Origin: Candidatus Schekmanbacteria bacterium | GTDB lineage: Bacteria; Schekmanbacteria; GWA2-38-11; J061 | Length of the DNA: 13,483 nt | Direction: 5' to 3' | NCBI GenBank assembly: GCA_003695725.1 | Contig: RFHX01000035.1 | Location: forward strand, 1 to 13,483 | Shown here: positions 1 to 6,834 of the stretch, in pieces | Position numbering within the stretch: the first letter of the stretch is position 1 | How the letters are laid out: every line of letters begins with the position of its first letter | Translations under genes and position numbers: made by a program | The notes under the pieces: generated by a model | What the model saw: the letters and a program-made list of their open reading frames with translations, nothing else | Databases searched by the model: none | Told to the model about the DNA's origin: nothing

Positions 1-2
1 AT

Positions 3-380
3 TTATGTAAGGAAATTTTAAACGTTAAAAATATTTATGAAACAGAAATACATGCTGGAAACATTTTTAAAAGAAACAAAAAATTTGAATATTTAACAGA
101 AGAACAATCTTTTCTTTTTTTTAAAGAAATTTTACAACTTGTATCAAAATTTAATCTAACACTTATTTTTGGAATTGTATATAAAAATGCAACAATTTTT
201 GGTGATGTTTCTGATAATTTAAATAAACTAAAACTAATGTCCTCTGCAATTTATGCTTTTTTTCATAACTTAGATTATTATCTATCCTATCAAAATAGTA
301 AAGGAATTATTATTGCTGATGAATTATCTGAAGGTAGATATAAAGATATAAATTTTTTAAAAACGGCAATATTAAATTGA
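3..380 (+). CDS. DUF3800-like protein, C-terminal part of the reading frame; 5' end outside window, probably truncated
   Basis: An open frame enters from the left edge and runs 125 codons to TGA at 378-380. Two short blocks resemble the DUF3800 family: EIHAGNIF near residue 15 of the visible part, and GIIIADE near residue 104. The N-terminal acidic motif of the family would lie off the window. Full-length relatives continue some 60 residues beyond the second block and end in a conserved region resembling LQLADLVAY. Here the frame stops 18 residues after GIIIADE, and the 43 bases before the next gene cannot encode the missing part. It is therefore probably C-terminally truncated or decaying. 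GC is about 20%, far below the other genes, which suggests acquired DNA. Biochemical function is not established. The family call rests on motif recall, without an alignment. Confidence 0.5.
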   Translation, partial: LCKEILNVKNIYETEIHAGNIFKRNKKFEYLTEEQSFLFFKEILQLVSKFNLTLIFGIVYKNATIFGDVSDNLNKLKLMSSAIYAFFHNLDYYLSYQNSKGIIIADELSEGRYKDINFLKTAILN

Positions 381-404
381 AAATATAAGTATCTGAAATA
401 TAAC
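377..404 (+). promoter_or_regulatory. Candidate sigma-70-type promoter for the MglA-like gene
   Basis: TTGAAA at 377-382 and TATAAC at 399-404 are separated by 16 bases. The -35 box overlaps the stop codon of the DUF3800-like frame. Initiation about 7 bases after the -10 would leave only 12-14 bases before the ATG at 424, a very short leader. This agrees with the lack of a Shine-Dalgarno sequence there. The region is extremely AT-rich, so chance matches are likely. Confidence 0.3.
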
Positions 405-423
405 CTTTTTCCCTTTTTCAAAA

Positions 424-1209
424 ATGGCTATATTCAATGTTGCTTTAGATGAAGCAATTATAAAAATTGTATATTATGGTCCTGCAAGAGGTGGGAAAAC
501 AACAAATTTAGAATATATTTACAACAAGAGTGATCCTGAAACACGCGGCAAATTAATTTCAATGAGGACTGAAACTGACAGGACATTATTCTTTGACCTC
601 TTACCAATGAATCTTGGGAAAATAAGAGGAATGAATATTAAACTGCAGTTGTATACTACTCCAGGACAAGTTCAGCTCTCCTCAACACGAAAACTCGTTT
701 TAAAAGGAGTTGATGCCGTTGTATTCGTAGCCGATTCTCAAAAAGACCAAGTCGAAGCCAATCTTGAAAGCTTGGAAGATTTAAAAATTAATCTGAGTGA
801 AAGCGGTCTTGACATTGACAGCATTCCTATCGTATTTCAATACAATAAAAGAGACCTTCCTGATATTACGCCGGTTGAAGAAATGGAATCCATTTTGAAT
901 CCTATGGGACTTGATTCTTTTTCCTCTTCTGCAATAAATGGAGAAGGAGTTTTTGAAACTTTAAAATGTGTTTCAAAAAAAACGATTGAAAAAATTCAGA
1001 GTTCCAAAATCCCAATAGCGACATCGAGGGAAATCAATCCCCATCCCCTAAAAGATATCCTTACAAAGCCGCCAAAAAACGGGAATGGCGATTTGAGCAA
1101 AGCTATCACTGAATTAGAGGATAAAATACTCGATGCGCGAAGGACTTTAAACCGCCTTTCAAGAGCGCTGAGCGAAATAGAAGAAAAACTCAGCGATTCC
1201 AACAATTAA
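424..1209 (+). CDS. MglA-family Ras-like small GTPase with C-terminal coiled-coil extension
   Basis: This is a small GTPase of the bacterial MglA family; in Myxococcus MglA sets cell polarity and motility. Visible motifs: P-loop GPARGGKT at residues 19-26; a PM3 motif reading TTPGQ at 78-82, with Thr78 in place of the usual Asp, the MglA hallmark; base-specificity motif NKRD at 141-144; and SSA at 168-170. Length is 261 residues against about 195 for Myxococcus MglA. The extra 65 residues hold a Pro/Lys-rich linker (about 197-222) and a charged helical segment (about 225-258) likely to form a coiled coil. The ATG at 424 is the first start after an in-frame stop at 394-396; no Shine-Dalgarno sequence is visible. 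No MglB (roadblock-domain GAP) gene is next to it in the window. It converges with rny, 23 bases apart. Family certain; cellular role not. Confidence 0.9.
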   Translation: MAIFNVALDEAIIKIVYYGPARGGKTTNLEYIYNKSDPETRGKLISMRTETDRTLFFDLLPMNLGKIRGMNIKLQLYTTPGQVQLSSTRKLVLKGVDAVVFVADSQKDQVEANLESLEDLKINLSESGLDIDSIPIVFQYNKRDLPDITPVEEMESILNPMGLDSFSSSAINGEGVFETLKCVSKKTIEKIQSSKIPIATSREINPHPLKDILTKPPKNGNGDLSKAITELEDKILDARRTLNRLSRALSEIEEKLSDSNN

Positions 1210-1232
1210 AAAACATATATCAATAACGATAA

Positions 1233-2795
1233 TTATTTCGCATACTCAACTGCGCGCGTCTCCCTTATTGCAGTGACTTTTATCTGCCCCGGATAGGAAA
1301 GCTCTTTTTCAATCTTTCTCGCTATTTCTCGCGCAAGAGAATAAGTTTCTTCATCGGAAAGGTCTTCATTCTTTACAATAATCCTGATTTCTCTTCCTGC
1401 TTGGATAGCATAAGATTTCTCAACACCATTGAAGGAATCAGCCAACTCTTCAAGTTTTTCAAGGCGCTTGATATATGACTCCAGCATTTCTCTCCTTGCT
1501 CCGGGCCTCGCAGCGGAAAGAGCATCTCCTGCCTGAAGGAGTATTGCTTCAATGCTCAAAGGATTTGCTTCTTCATGATGAGAACGAATAGCATTTACAA
1601 TAACCTCTTTCTCACCATACTTTTGAGCAATATCAGCACCTATAATTGCATGAGAGCCCTCAACCTGATGGTCAACTGCTTTACCTATATCGTGAAGAAG
1701 GCCGGCTCTTTTTGCAATTTCCTTGTCAACTCCTAATTCAGAAGCCATAATTGAGCATAAATATGCCACCTCTTTTGAATGTTCCAAAACATTTTGCGCA
1801 TAGCTTGTACGAAACTTAAGCCTTCCCAATAACTTAACTAACTCTGGATGAAGCCCATGTATTCCAAGGAGCAAACAACACTGATTACCTTCTTCTTTGA
1901 TATCTTCTTCAACCTCTGCAGTCATTTTGCCCAACACTTCCTCAATCTTTCCAGGGTGTATCCTTCCATCACTGATAAGTTTTTCAAGTGTTCTTTTCGC
2001 AATCTCTCTTTTAATGGGGTCATGGGCTGATAATATGACCGCCTCCGGAGTATCATCAATTATTAGGTCAACGCCTGTAGCTATTTCAAAAGCCCTAATA
2101 TTTCTGCCTTCTCTTCCAATTATACGCCCCTTCATTTCATCTGAAGGGAGGTCAACAACAGAAACAGTTGTTTCAGCTACATAATCGGATGCAGTCTTTT
2201 GAATTGCAGTTGCAATTATTTCTTTTGCCTTCTTCAATGCATTATCCTTTGCGCCTTCTTCAATCTTTTTGACATATTTCATCGCTTCGTGTTCTGCTTC
2301 TTCCTTTATGCTGTCTATTAGAATTTTCTTTGCTTCTTCTGCACTCATCCCGGATATCTTTTCAAGACGCCTTTTGCATTCAAAAGTTAGTTCATTCAGG
2401 TGCTCTTCAGCTTTTTTTAGTTCCTCCTTTTTTTGCACAAGTTCTTTTTCTTTGTTTTGAATATCGAGGTCTTTCTTTGAAAGAAAATCTATTTTTCTGT
2501 CAATATTCTCTTCCTTCTGAGACAATCGCTTTTCAAGTGCTTGTAACTCTTTTTTCTGTTCTTTCGTTTCCTTTTCAAAGTCGGCTCTTGCTTTGAGAAT
2601 TGTTTCTTTTGCCTCGATGCGGCTTTCCTTGATGATAGTTTCAGCTTCTTTTTTCGCGTCTCTGATAATCTTTTCCGCTTCCTTACGAGTTGCTTCTATA
2701 TCTTCCTCAGCTTTTTTTCTGTTTTTATATGTTAAAAGGTATGTGACCAAAGCTCCAGCCACAACACCTATGATTAAATAAATGTATATATCCAA
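1233..2795 (-). CDS. rny: Ribonuclease Y, membrane-anchored endoribonuclease
   Basis: RNase Y cleaves single-stranded mRNA endonucleolytically and starts mRNA turnover at the inner face of the cytoplasmic membrane. The 520-residue length is typical. Architecture: N-terminal membrane helix (residues about 4-23), long charged coiled coil (about 25-190), KH domain with [10 protein letters not shown] at 223-232, and HD domain with LEHS at 337-340, LLHDIGK at 366-372 (His368-Asp369), His382, HH at 406-407 and Asp424. The start is TTG at 2793-2795. A strong AGGAGG (2803-2808 on the plus strand as cctcct) lies 7 bases upstream, and no ATG is available near the membrane helix. It lies 17 bases after fau and is probably cotranscribed with it. 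It is the last gene of the minus-strand cluster and meets the MglA gene tail to tail. Confidence 0.97.
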   Translation of the reverse strand: MDIYIYLIIGVVAGALVTYLLTYKNRKKAEEDIEATRKEAEKIIRDAKKEAETIIKESRIEAKETILKARADFEKETKEQKKELQALEKRLSQKEENIDRKIDFLSKKDLDIQNKEKELVQKKEELKKAEEHLNELTFECKRRLEKISGMSAEEAKKILIDSIKEEAEHEAMKYVKKIEEGAKDNALKKAKEIIATAIQKTASDYVAETTVSVVDLPSDEMKGRIIGREGRNIRAFEIATGVDLIIDDTPEAVILSAHDPIKREIAKRTLEKLISDGRIHPGKIEEVLGKMTAEVEEDIKEEGNQCCLLLGIHGLHPELVKLLGRLKFRTSYAQNVLEHSKEVAYLCSIMASELGVDKEIAKRAGLLHDIGKAVDHQVEGSHAIIGADIAQKYGEKEVIVNAIRSHHEEANPLSIEAILLQAGDALSAARPGARREMLESYIKRLEKLEELADSFNGVEKSYAIQAGREIRIIVKNEDLSDEETYSLAREIARKIEKELSYPGQIKVTAIRETRAVEYAK

Positions 2796-2812
2796 CTAAA
2801 TTCCTCCTGTTT

Positions 2813-3406
2813 TTAGTGGTCATTTTGTTTGTTATTACCGCAGAAATGAATTCTTTTTTCTGAAACAACGATATCAAGCTTCAAATCATAATCTTTCCGC
2901 GGTATTCTATCTAAAATTTGAAAATCAAAAACCAAACTGCATAAAACTGCTTTATAACGCTTACCGAAAAAATACCTGTCAAAGTATCCTCCTCCAAAGC
3001 CGATTCTGTTGCCTCCCAAATCTACTGATAGAGATGGAATAACAGCAAAATCAATTTCAGAAACATCTTTTATTCTTTCTAATCCCTCCTTTGGTTCAAG
3101 AATATTTTTAAATCCTCGTTCAAGGTCATCTTCAAGAGAACGAATGTAGTAAAAGGATAATTCTTTTCTATCCTCATTTACTTTTGGCAAAGCTATTCGT
3201 TTGCCTTTCTTCAAAATCTCTTTTATGAAAAAATCAGTGCATAATTCTTCTGGCTTTGATGCATAGCAGATAATATTTTCTGCTTTTAGAAGCACTTCCA
3301 ATGAAAGAAGATTTTTGCAGGCCAACTGGGAGTATTCCTGCCTTTCATCTTCTCTTAAGTTTTGCCTCAACCCTGCCATCATTTTCCTAATTTTTTCCTT
3401 TTCCAC
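2813..3406 (-). CDS. fau: 5-formyltetrahydrofolate cyclo-ligase family protein
   Basis: The enzyme uses ATP to convert 5-formyltetrahydrofolate to 5,10-methenyltetrahydrofolate in one-carbon metabolism. The 197-residue length is normal for the family (E. coli YgfA/Fau, human MTHFS). The signature is NRIGFGGGYFDR at about 133-144, the glycine-rich ATP/folate loop. The basic N-terminus (EKEKIRKMMAGLR) and the KP at 51-52 after ICYAS also fit. Start is GTG at 3404-3406, with AGGA at 3414-3417 and a 7-base spacer. ATG codons at residues 9-10 are less well placed. The Shine-Dalgarno directly abuts the 3' foot of the long inverted repeat in the zapA-fau spacer, so folding there could affect its translation. 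The stop is 17 bases before the rny start. Confidence 0.93.
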   Translation of the reverse strand: MEKEKIRKMMAGLRQNLREDERQEYSQLACKNLLSLEVLLKAENIICYASKPEELCTDFFIKEILKKGKRIALPKVNEDRKELSFYYIRSLEDDLERGFKNILEPKEGLERIKDVSEIDFAVIPSLSVDLGGNRIGFGGGYFDRYFFGKRYKAVLCSLVFDFQILDRIPRKDYDLKLDIVVSEKRIHFCGNNKQNDH

Positions 3407-3417
3407 AGCTTTATCCT

Positions 3418-3688
3418 GTGGTGAATTTGGCAGGAATGAAAATTTAGTAGTTGAAGGCGAGTAAAGAAATATCTTGAATTACATCAACCCAACTTCTCTA
3501 ACATATTCAATGAAGGTGAATAAATGTCTGTCTATACTTATTATATTGACTTTTTTCTTTTTAGCCATCTTCTCATTTACTGCAAATTTAAGCATTTTTT
3601 CACCTTTATATCTATTTACTTCTTTGACAAAATTATTTCTTTAACTCACCAACTCCATTAGAAAATTTCTTCCTTCCAAAATCACCAC
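3418..3688 (-). ncRNA. Long structured element between zapA and fau (6S RNA-like candidate or inverted-repeat element)
   Basis: Arms 3418-3476 and 3628-3688 are imperfect inverted repeats forming about 49 pairs. Blocks: 3418-3424 with 3682-3688, 3426-3430 with 3676-3680, 3432-3436 with 3670-3674, about 7 pairs around 3437-3446 with 3662-3669, 3449-3453 with 3650-3654, 3457-3471 with 3634-3649 (one bulge), and 3472-3476 with 3628-3632. An unpaired bubble follows, then an inner helix of 13 pairs with one mismatch (3513-3526 with 3593-3606) and a 66-base terminal loop. Two positions are G-U wobbles only if the minus strand is the RNA (C-A mismatches otherwise), which favours a minus-strand transcript. 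The element fills the gap between the zapA stop and the fau Shine-Dalgarno. In E. coli the 6S RNA gene lies between zapA and fau, and 6S also has a closing stem, bubble and apical stem. At 271 bases this is longer than usual 6S (about 180). The helix is directly seen; the 6S identity is inference from position and shape. Confidence 0.5.
3479..3595 (-). CDS. Small ORF (38 aa) inside the structured zapA-fau element
   Basis: On the minus strand, ATG at 3593-3595 opens a 38-codon frame ending in TAA at 3479-3481. An AAAGG Shine-Dalgarno-like sequence lies 7 bases upstream. The predicted peptide is basic near its N-terminus (MAKKKK at residues 10-15) and then hydrophobic/amphipathic (NIISIDRHLFTFIEYVREVG). 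The IISIDRHLF segment faintly resembles the C-terminal strand of PIN-domain toxins, but no catalytic acidic set is visible, so this is weak. The start and its SD are buried in the inner helix of the element. It may be a real small gene, a fragment of a degraded gene, or chance. I do not recognise a family. Confidence 0.25.
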   Translation of the reverse strand: MLKFAVNEKMAKKKKVNIISIDRHLFTFIEYVREVGLM

Positions 3689-3689
3689 T

Positions 3690-3989
3690 CTAACAGTTTC
3701 TTAATTCTTCTACATTGCTGTCGATAAGTTTTATAAGCATCTCCGCTTTTTCATTATCTAAATGTTGTACCTTATCGACATTTTTCTTCAAAGTCAAATA
3801 TTCGTCTGTAATTTTTAATGCTGCAAGCACTGCCACTTTAATAGAATCAACTACCTTTGCGCTTTTTGAAATATTGTCCATTTTTTCATTCAAATAATCT
3901 ACGACTTCGTTGAAATGATCTTCATCGCCGTCGAAGACAAGACTGTAATTTTTCCCATAAATTTTTACCGTTGTACTTTTCTTTCCCAC
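3690..3989 (-). CDS. zapA: Cell division protein ZapA
   Basis: ZapA binds FtsZ, bundles its filaments and stabilises the Z-ring. The 99-residue protein shows the expected layout: a short N-terminal beta region (TTVKIYGKNYSLVFDGDEDH, residues 6-25), then the conserved helix containing VLAALKITDEYL at about 53-64, and a C-terminal coiled coil. Start is GTG at 3987-3989 and no clear Shine-Dalgarno is visible. It begins 30 bases after the ZapB-like gene, so coupled or operon translation is likely. The TAG stop lies one base from the foot of the structured element on its 3' side. Family assignment is strong; the direct role in this organism is inferred from the family and from the adjacent ZapB-like gene. 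Confidence 0.9.
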   Translation of the reverse strand: MGKKSTTVKIYGKNYSLVFDGDEDHFNEVVDYLNEKMDNISKSAKVVDSIKVAVLAALKITDEYLTLKKNVDKVQHLDNEKAEMLIKLIDSNVEELRNC

Positions 3990-4019
3990 AATTATTTAAA
4001 TTTTAAATTAAGATAAAAA

Positions 4020-4286
4020 TTAAACAACGGCTTCTATATCTTTGAGCAACCTTTCAATTGAAGATTTTACCATATCCTTTTCGCCCTGTAAAACTTCTTT
4101 TTCCTGCAACAATTCATTGTATTTTTCTTTGTAGCCATTGCTTTCTGATAACTTTGCTTCATACTCGGATATTTTTTTCTGACAATTTTCAACTTCTGCC
4201 GCAAGTTTTTTATTTTCTTCTTTAAAGTCATTGATTATGTCTATCATTTTTCTAATTTTTTCTTCTAAAATCTCTATCTGTTGCAT
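4020..4286 (-). CDS. zapB: Short coiled-coil protein, probable ZapB-like cell division factor
   Basis: This 88-residue protein is almost entirely charged heptad-like helix (EEKIRKMIDIINDFKEENKK, residues 8-27, and similar to the end) with no enzyme motif. Length and composition match ZapB (81 residues in E. coli), a coiled coil that joins the division ring through ZapA. Placement 30 bases upstream of zapA supports this. Start is ATG at 4284-4286, preceded by GGAGAGG in the region 4291-4302. It is the first gene of the zapB-zapA-fau-rny unit, behind a good promoter match at 4342-4369. Coiled coils score against many unrelated proteins, so the name rests mainly on context and size. Confidence 0.7.
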   Translation of the reverse strand: MQQIEILEEKIRKMIDIINDFKEENKKLAAEVENCQKKISEYEAKLSESNGYKEKYNELLQEKEVLQGEKDMVKSSIERLLKDIEAVV

Positions 4287-4304
4287 TTTGATACCTCTCC
4301 TTTC

Positions 4305-4319
4305 TTATTTCTTTCTCAT
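4305..4319 (-). other. SD-preceded leader minigene (ATG AGA AAG AAA TAA) upstream of zapB
   Basis: Just after the predicted transcription start, GGAGAG (4327-4332) is followed by 7 bases and then ATG, three sense codons and TAA. The stop is within a few bases of the zapB Shine-Dalgarno. Spacing is ideal for initiation, so ribosomes could load here first. Such a short frame can occur by chance and no peptide function is implied. Confidence 0.2.
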
Positions 4320-4341
4320 AAAATTGCTCTCCAACAAACAA

Positions 4342-4369
4342 ATTTTAACTAAGTGCTATCAAAAGTCAA
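4342..4369 (-). promoter_or_regulatory. Promoter for zapB-zapA-fau-rny unit
   Basis: On the minus strand, TTGACT (4364-4369) and TAAAAT (4342-4347) are separated by 16 bases. It lies in the 148-base gap between pheT and zapB, so the division/RNA-decay genes could be transcribed apart from the pheT operon. Predicted start is near 4335, giving a leader of about 48 bases. No convincing terminator is visible between pheT and this site, so read-through is also possible. Confidence 0.5.
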
Positions 4370-4434
4370 GAATTGTGATTAGGGATTTAGAAAAATCAGG
4401 ACAGGGTAAAGAGTTGTAAGTCTTAATGAAGATT

Positions 4435-6834
4435 TTAACTTCTTATTTGAGCAGATACATTTTCCTTTAGAGATATTAAAATTCTTTCCATAATTGATGA
4501 TATTTCTTCATCAGTGAGCGTCTTATCTATTCCTCTAAAGGTCAATGAGATTGCAACGCTCTTTTTTCCTTTGGGTATAGATGCCCCCCGGTAGATATCA
4601 AAAAAACATACATCTTCTAAAACATTGCCTGCAGATTTTTTAACAACTTCCAGTATCTGCTCAGCAGTTAAATTTTCATCCACTATTATCGAAAGGTCTC
4701 TGTAAGATGGAGGTATTTTTGATAAAGGTTTGAATGATTCCTTCCTGACTTTTCCAAAATCTATCGCATCAATGTCAATTTCAAATACATAAACTGGTCC
4801 TCTCAATTCCAACTCATCTATAATTAGACTTGAAATTCTTCCAACATAGCCACATTTCACATCATTGATCATTACATCAGCTGATTCAGAAATATTGAGA
4901 AACTTCTTCTTTTGAGATAGTTCTTTGAGCTTTAATTCAAGCCCTGCCGAATCAGCCAAGGATTCAAGCACACCTTTGATATCAAAGAAATCTACATCTC
5001 TTTCCTTTTCATACCAACTGATGCTGTTTGCTTTCCCACTCATAAGCCCGGCAAGGTAAACTCTTTCATTAGGAATAATTGTTCCTTTCTCAGGTAAATA
5101 AACCCTTCCAATCTCAAAAATCTTTAGATTATGTATGTACCGCTTTTCATTCAATGAAAGCGTTGACAAAATGCCCTCAATCAAAGATGTCCTCATTACA
5201 CTCTGTTCTTCTGAAAGAGGATTTTTAAGCTCAACAGCATTATTTTTATTACCTGAAATTTTCTCCATTAAGGCAGGATTTATAAAGCTATAGTTTATTA
5301 TTTCACTAAAACCAATTCTTACCAACTCTGCTCTCATATCTGTTATAGTCTTTATTCGTCCGGGTATCTTCCCATCTTCTCCTGCCTGAGAAAAGGGATA
5401 TTTTACTGGAATATTTTCATATCCATGAATTCGCGCCACCTCTTCAACGAGGTCTATTTCTTTCTCAATGTCATTGCGATAAGAAGGAGGTGTGACGCTG
5501 ATTCCTTCCGCATCCCGCGTTTTCACTGTCATTCCCAAATTTTCAAGAATGTTGGCTGATTTTTCCATTGGAATATCTATACCTAAAACCTTTTTTACTA
5601 CACTTCTTCTAAGAGGTATGATTGGTTTTTGCGGCTTTCTTTTTGTTTCTTTGACAATTCCTGCACAAATTTTCCCATCTGCAAGCTCTGCAATCAGAGA
5701 AGAAACTCTATCAGAAGCGTATTCCAGTATTTCAGCATCACTACCCCTCTCAAAACGGTATGACGCTTCAGTGCTCAATCCAAGAGCCTTTGATGTTTTT
5801 CTTATCGATGAAGGAGTGAAATATGCGCTTTCTATAAGCAGCTTCGTCGTCTCATTCCTTACTTCCGTTTCTTCACCACCCATAATACCGGCAATTGCAA
5901 TTGCTTTTCTTTCATCGGCAATAACGAGCATATCATTTTCAAGAGCTCTTTCTACGCCATCAAGAGTCACAATCTTTTCACCCTCATAGGCAGTCCTTAC
6001 AATAATCTTTTTCCCTTCAATAAGGTCGTAATCGAAAGCATGAAGGGGATGTCCTGTTTCAATAAGAATATAGTTTGTAATATCAACGACATTGTTTACA
6101 CTTCTCAATCCTGATGCCTTGAGACGCTTTACCATCCATAAGGGAGATGGAGCAATCTTAACATCTTCAATAACTCGTGCCGTATATGAAGGGCAAAGTT
6201 CAGGAGATTTTATTTCAATAGAGATCAAATGAGATGACGGCGTTTTTATCTCGTTGAATTTAGGTTTTTTTATCTTTATGCTGTTTCCAGTGATTGCGGA
6301 GATTTCCCTGGCTACACCTATAACATTCAAACAGTCGGCTCTGTTGGGAGTTATTCCTATCTCAAGGACAGCTTCTTCTGTTTCAATATAATCTCCGGCA
6401 TATTTTCCAAGCTCGACTTCATCATCAAGAAAGATTATATTCTCTGATTCGTCTACTATATCGAAATCAGCGTCACAACACAATAATCCTGCTGATTCAA
6501 TCCCTCGTATTTTTCTTTTTTCTACTTTGCCCGCGGGCAATGTTGTGCCGGCAGGGGCAAAAACAACTTTCTTTCCAATTTCAAGATTGGGCGCACCTGA
6601 AACAACTCTTACCTTTTCCTTGCCGGTAAAAACTTCAACAACCTGCAGTTTATCTGATTCAGGATGATTTTTGATAGATGAAATTTCAGCAGTTATGACA
6701 TTTTTGGGTATATTATCTTCGAAAATAATTATGTCTTCAACTTCAAGCCCTGTCATTGTGAGCTTTTCAGCCGTTTCCTGTAGGGAAAATGGAATATCTA
6801 CAAATTCTTTCAACCATTTCCATGATATCTTCAT
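4435..6834 (-). CDS. pheT: Phenylalanine--tRNA ligase beta subunit
   Basis: This is the beta chain of the alpha2-beta2 enzyme that attaches phenylalanine to tRNA-Phe in the cytoplasm. The 799-residue length is standard. Domains by sequence: N-terminal substrate-entry region (MKISWKWLKEFVDI); EMAP-like tRNA-binding domain at about 40-150, including HPESDKLQVVEV (57-68) and KIRGIESAGLLCC (108-120); B3/B4 region at about 210-390, the editing region in this family; B5 at about 400-475; catalytic-like core at about 480-690; and a C-terminal anticodon-binding FDX-ACB domain from about 706. The ATG overlaps the pheS stop as ATGA, indicating translational coupling. It is the last gene of the thrS-pheT block. 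No frameshift or missing domain is evident. Confidence 0.97.
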   Translation of the reverse strand: MKISWKWLKEFVDIPFSLQETAEKLTMTGLEVEDIIIFEDNIPKNVITAEISSIKNHPESDKLQVVEVFTGKEKVRVVSGAPNLEIGKKVVFAPAGTTLPAGKVEKRKIRGIESAGLLCCDADFDIVDESENIIFLDDEVELGKYAGDYIETEEAVLEIGITPNRADCLNVIGVAREISAITGNSIKIKKPKFNEIKTPSSHLISIEIKSPELCPSYTARVIEDVKIAPSPLWMVKRLKASGLRSVNNVVDITNYILIETGHPLHAFDYDLIEGKKIIVRTAYEGEKIVTLDGVERALENDMLVIADERKAIAIAGIMGGEETEVRNETTKLLIESAYFTPSSIRKTSKALGLSTEASYRFERGSDAEILEYASDRVSSLIAELADGKICAGIVKETKRKPQKPIIPLRRSVVKKVLGIDIPMEKSANILENLGMTVKTRDAEGISVTPPSYRNDIEKEIDLVEEVARIHGYENIPVKYPFSQAGEDGKIPGRIKTITDMRAELVRIGFSEIINYSFINPALMEKISGNKNNAVELKNPLSEEQSVMRTSLIEGILSTLSLNEKRYIHNLKIFEIGRVYLPEKGTIIPNERVYLAGLMSGKANSISWYEKERDVDFFDIKGVLESLADSAGLELKLKELSQKKKFLNISESADVMINDVKCGYVGRISSLIIDELELRGPVYVFEIDIDAIDFGKVRKESFKPLSKIPPSYRDLSIIVDENLTAEQILEVVKKSAGNVLEDVCFFDIYRGASIPKGKKSVAISLTFRGIDKTLTDEEISSIMERILISLKENVSAQIRS

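Noticed and set aside
1205-1250. Bidirectional terminator between the MglA-like gene and rny
   Set aside because: Only a 5-bp all-A/T stem (AATAA/TTATT) and a T-run somewhat downstream on the minus strand; too weak to call.
4380-4434. Terminator after pheT
   Set aside because: Only a 4-bp TCTT/AAGA stem with no U-run.
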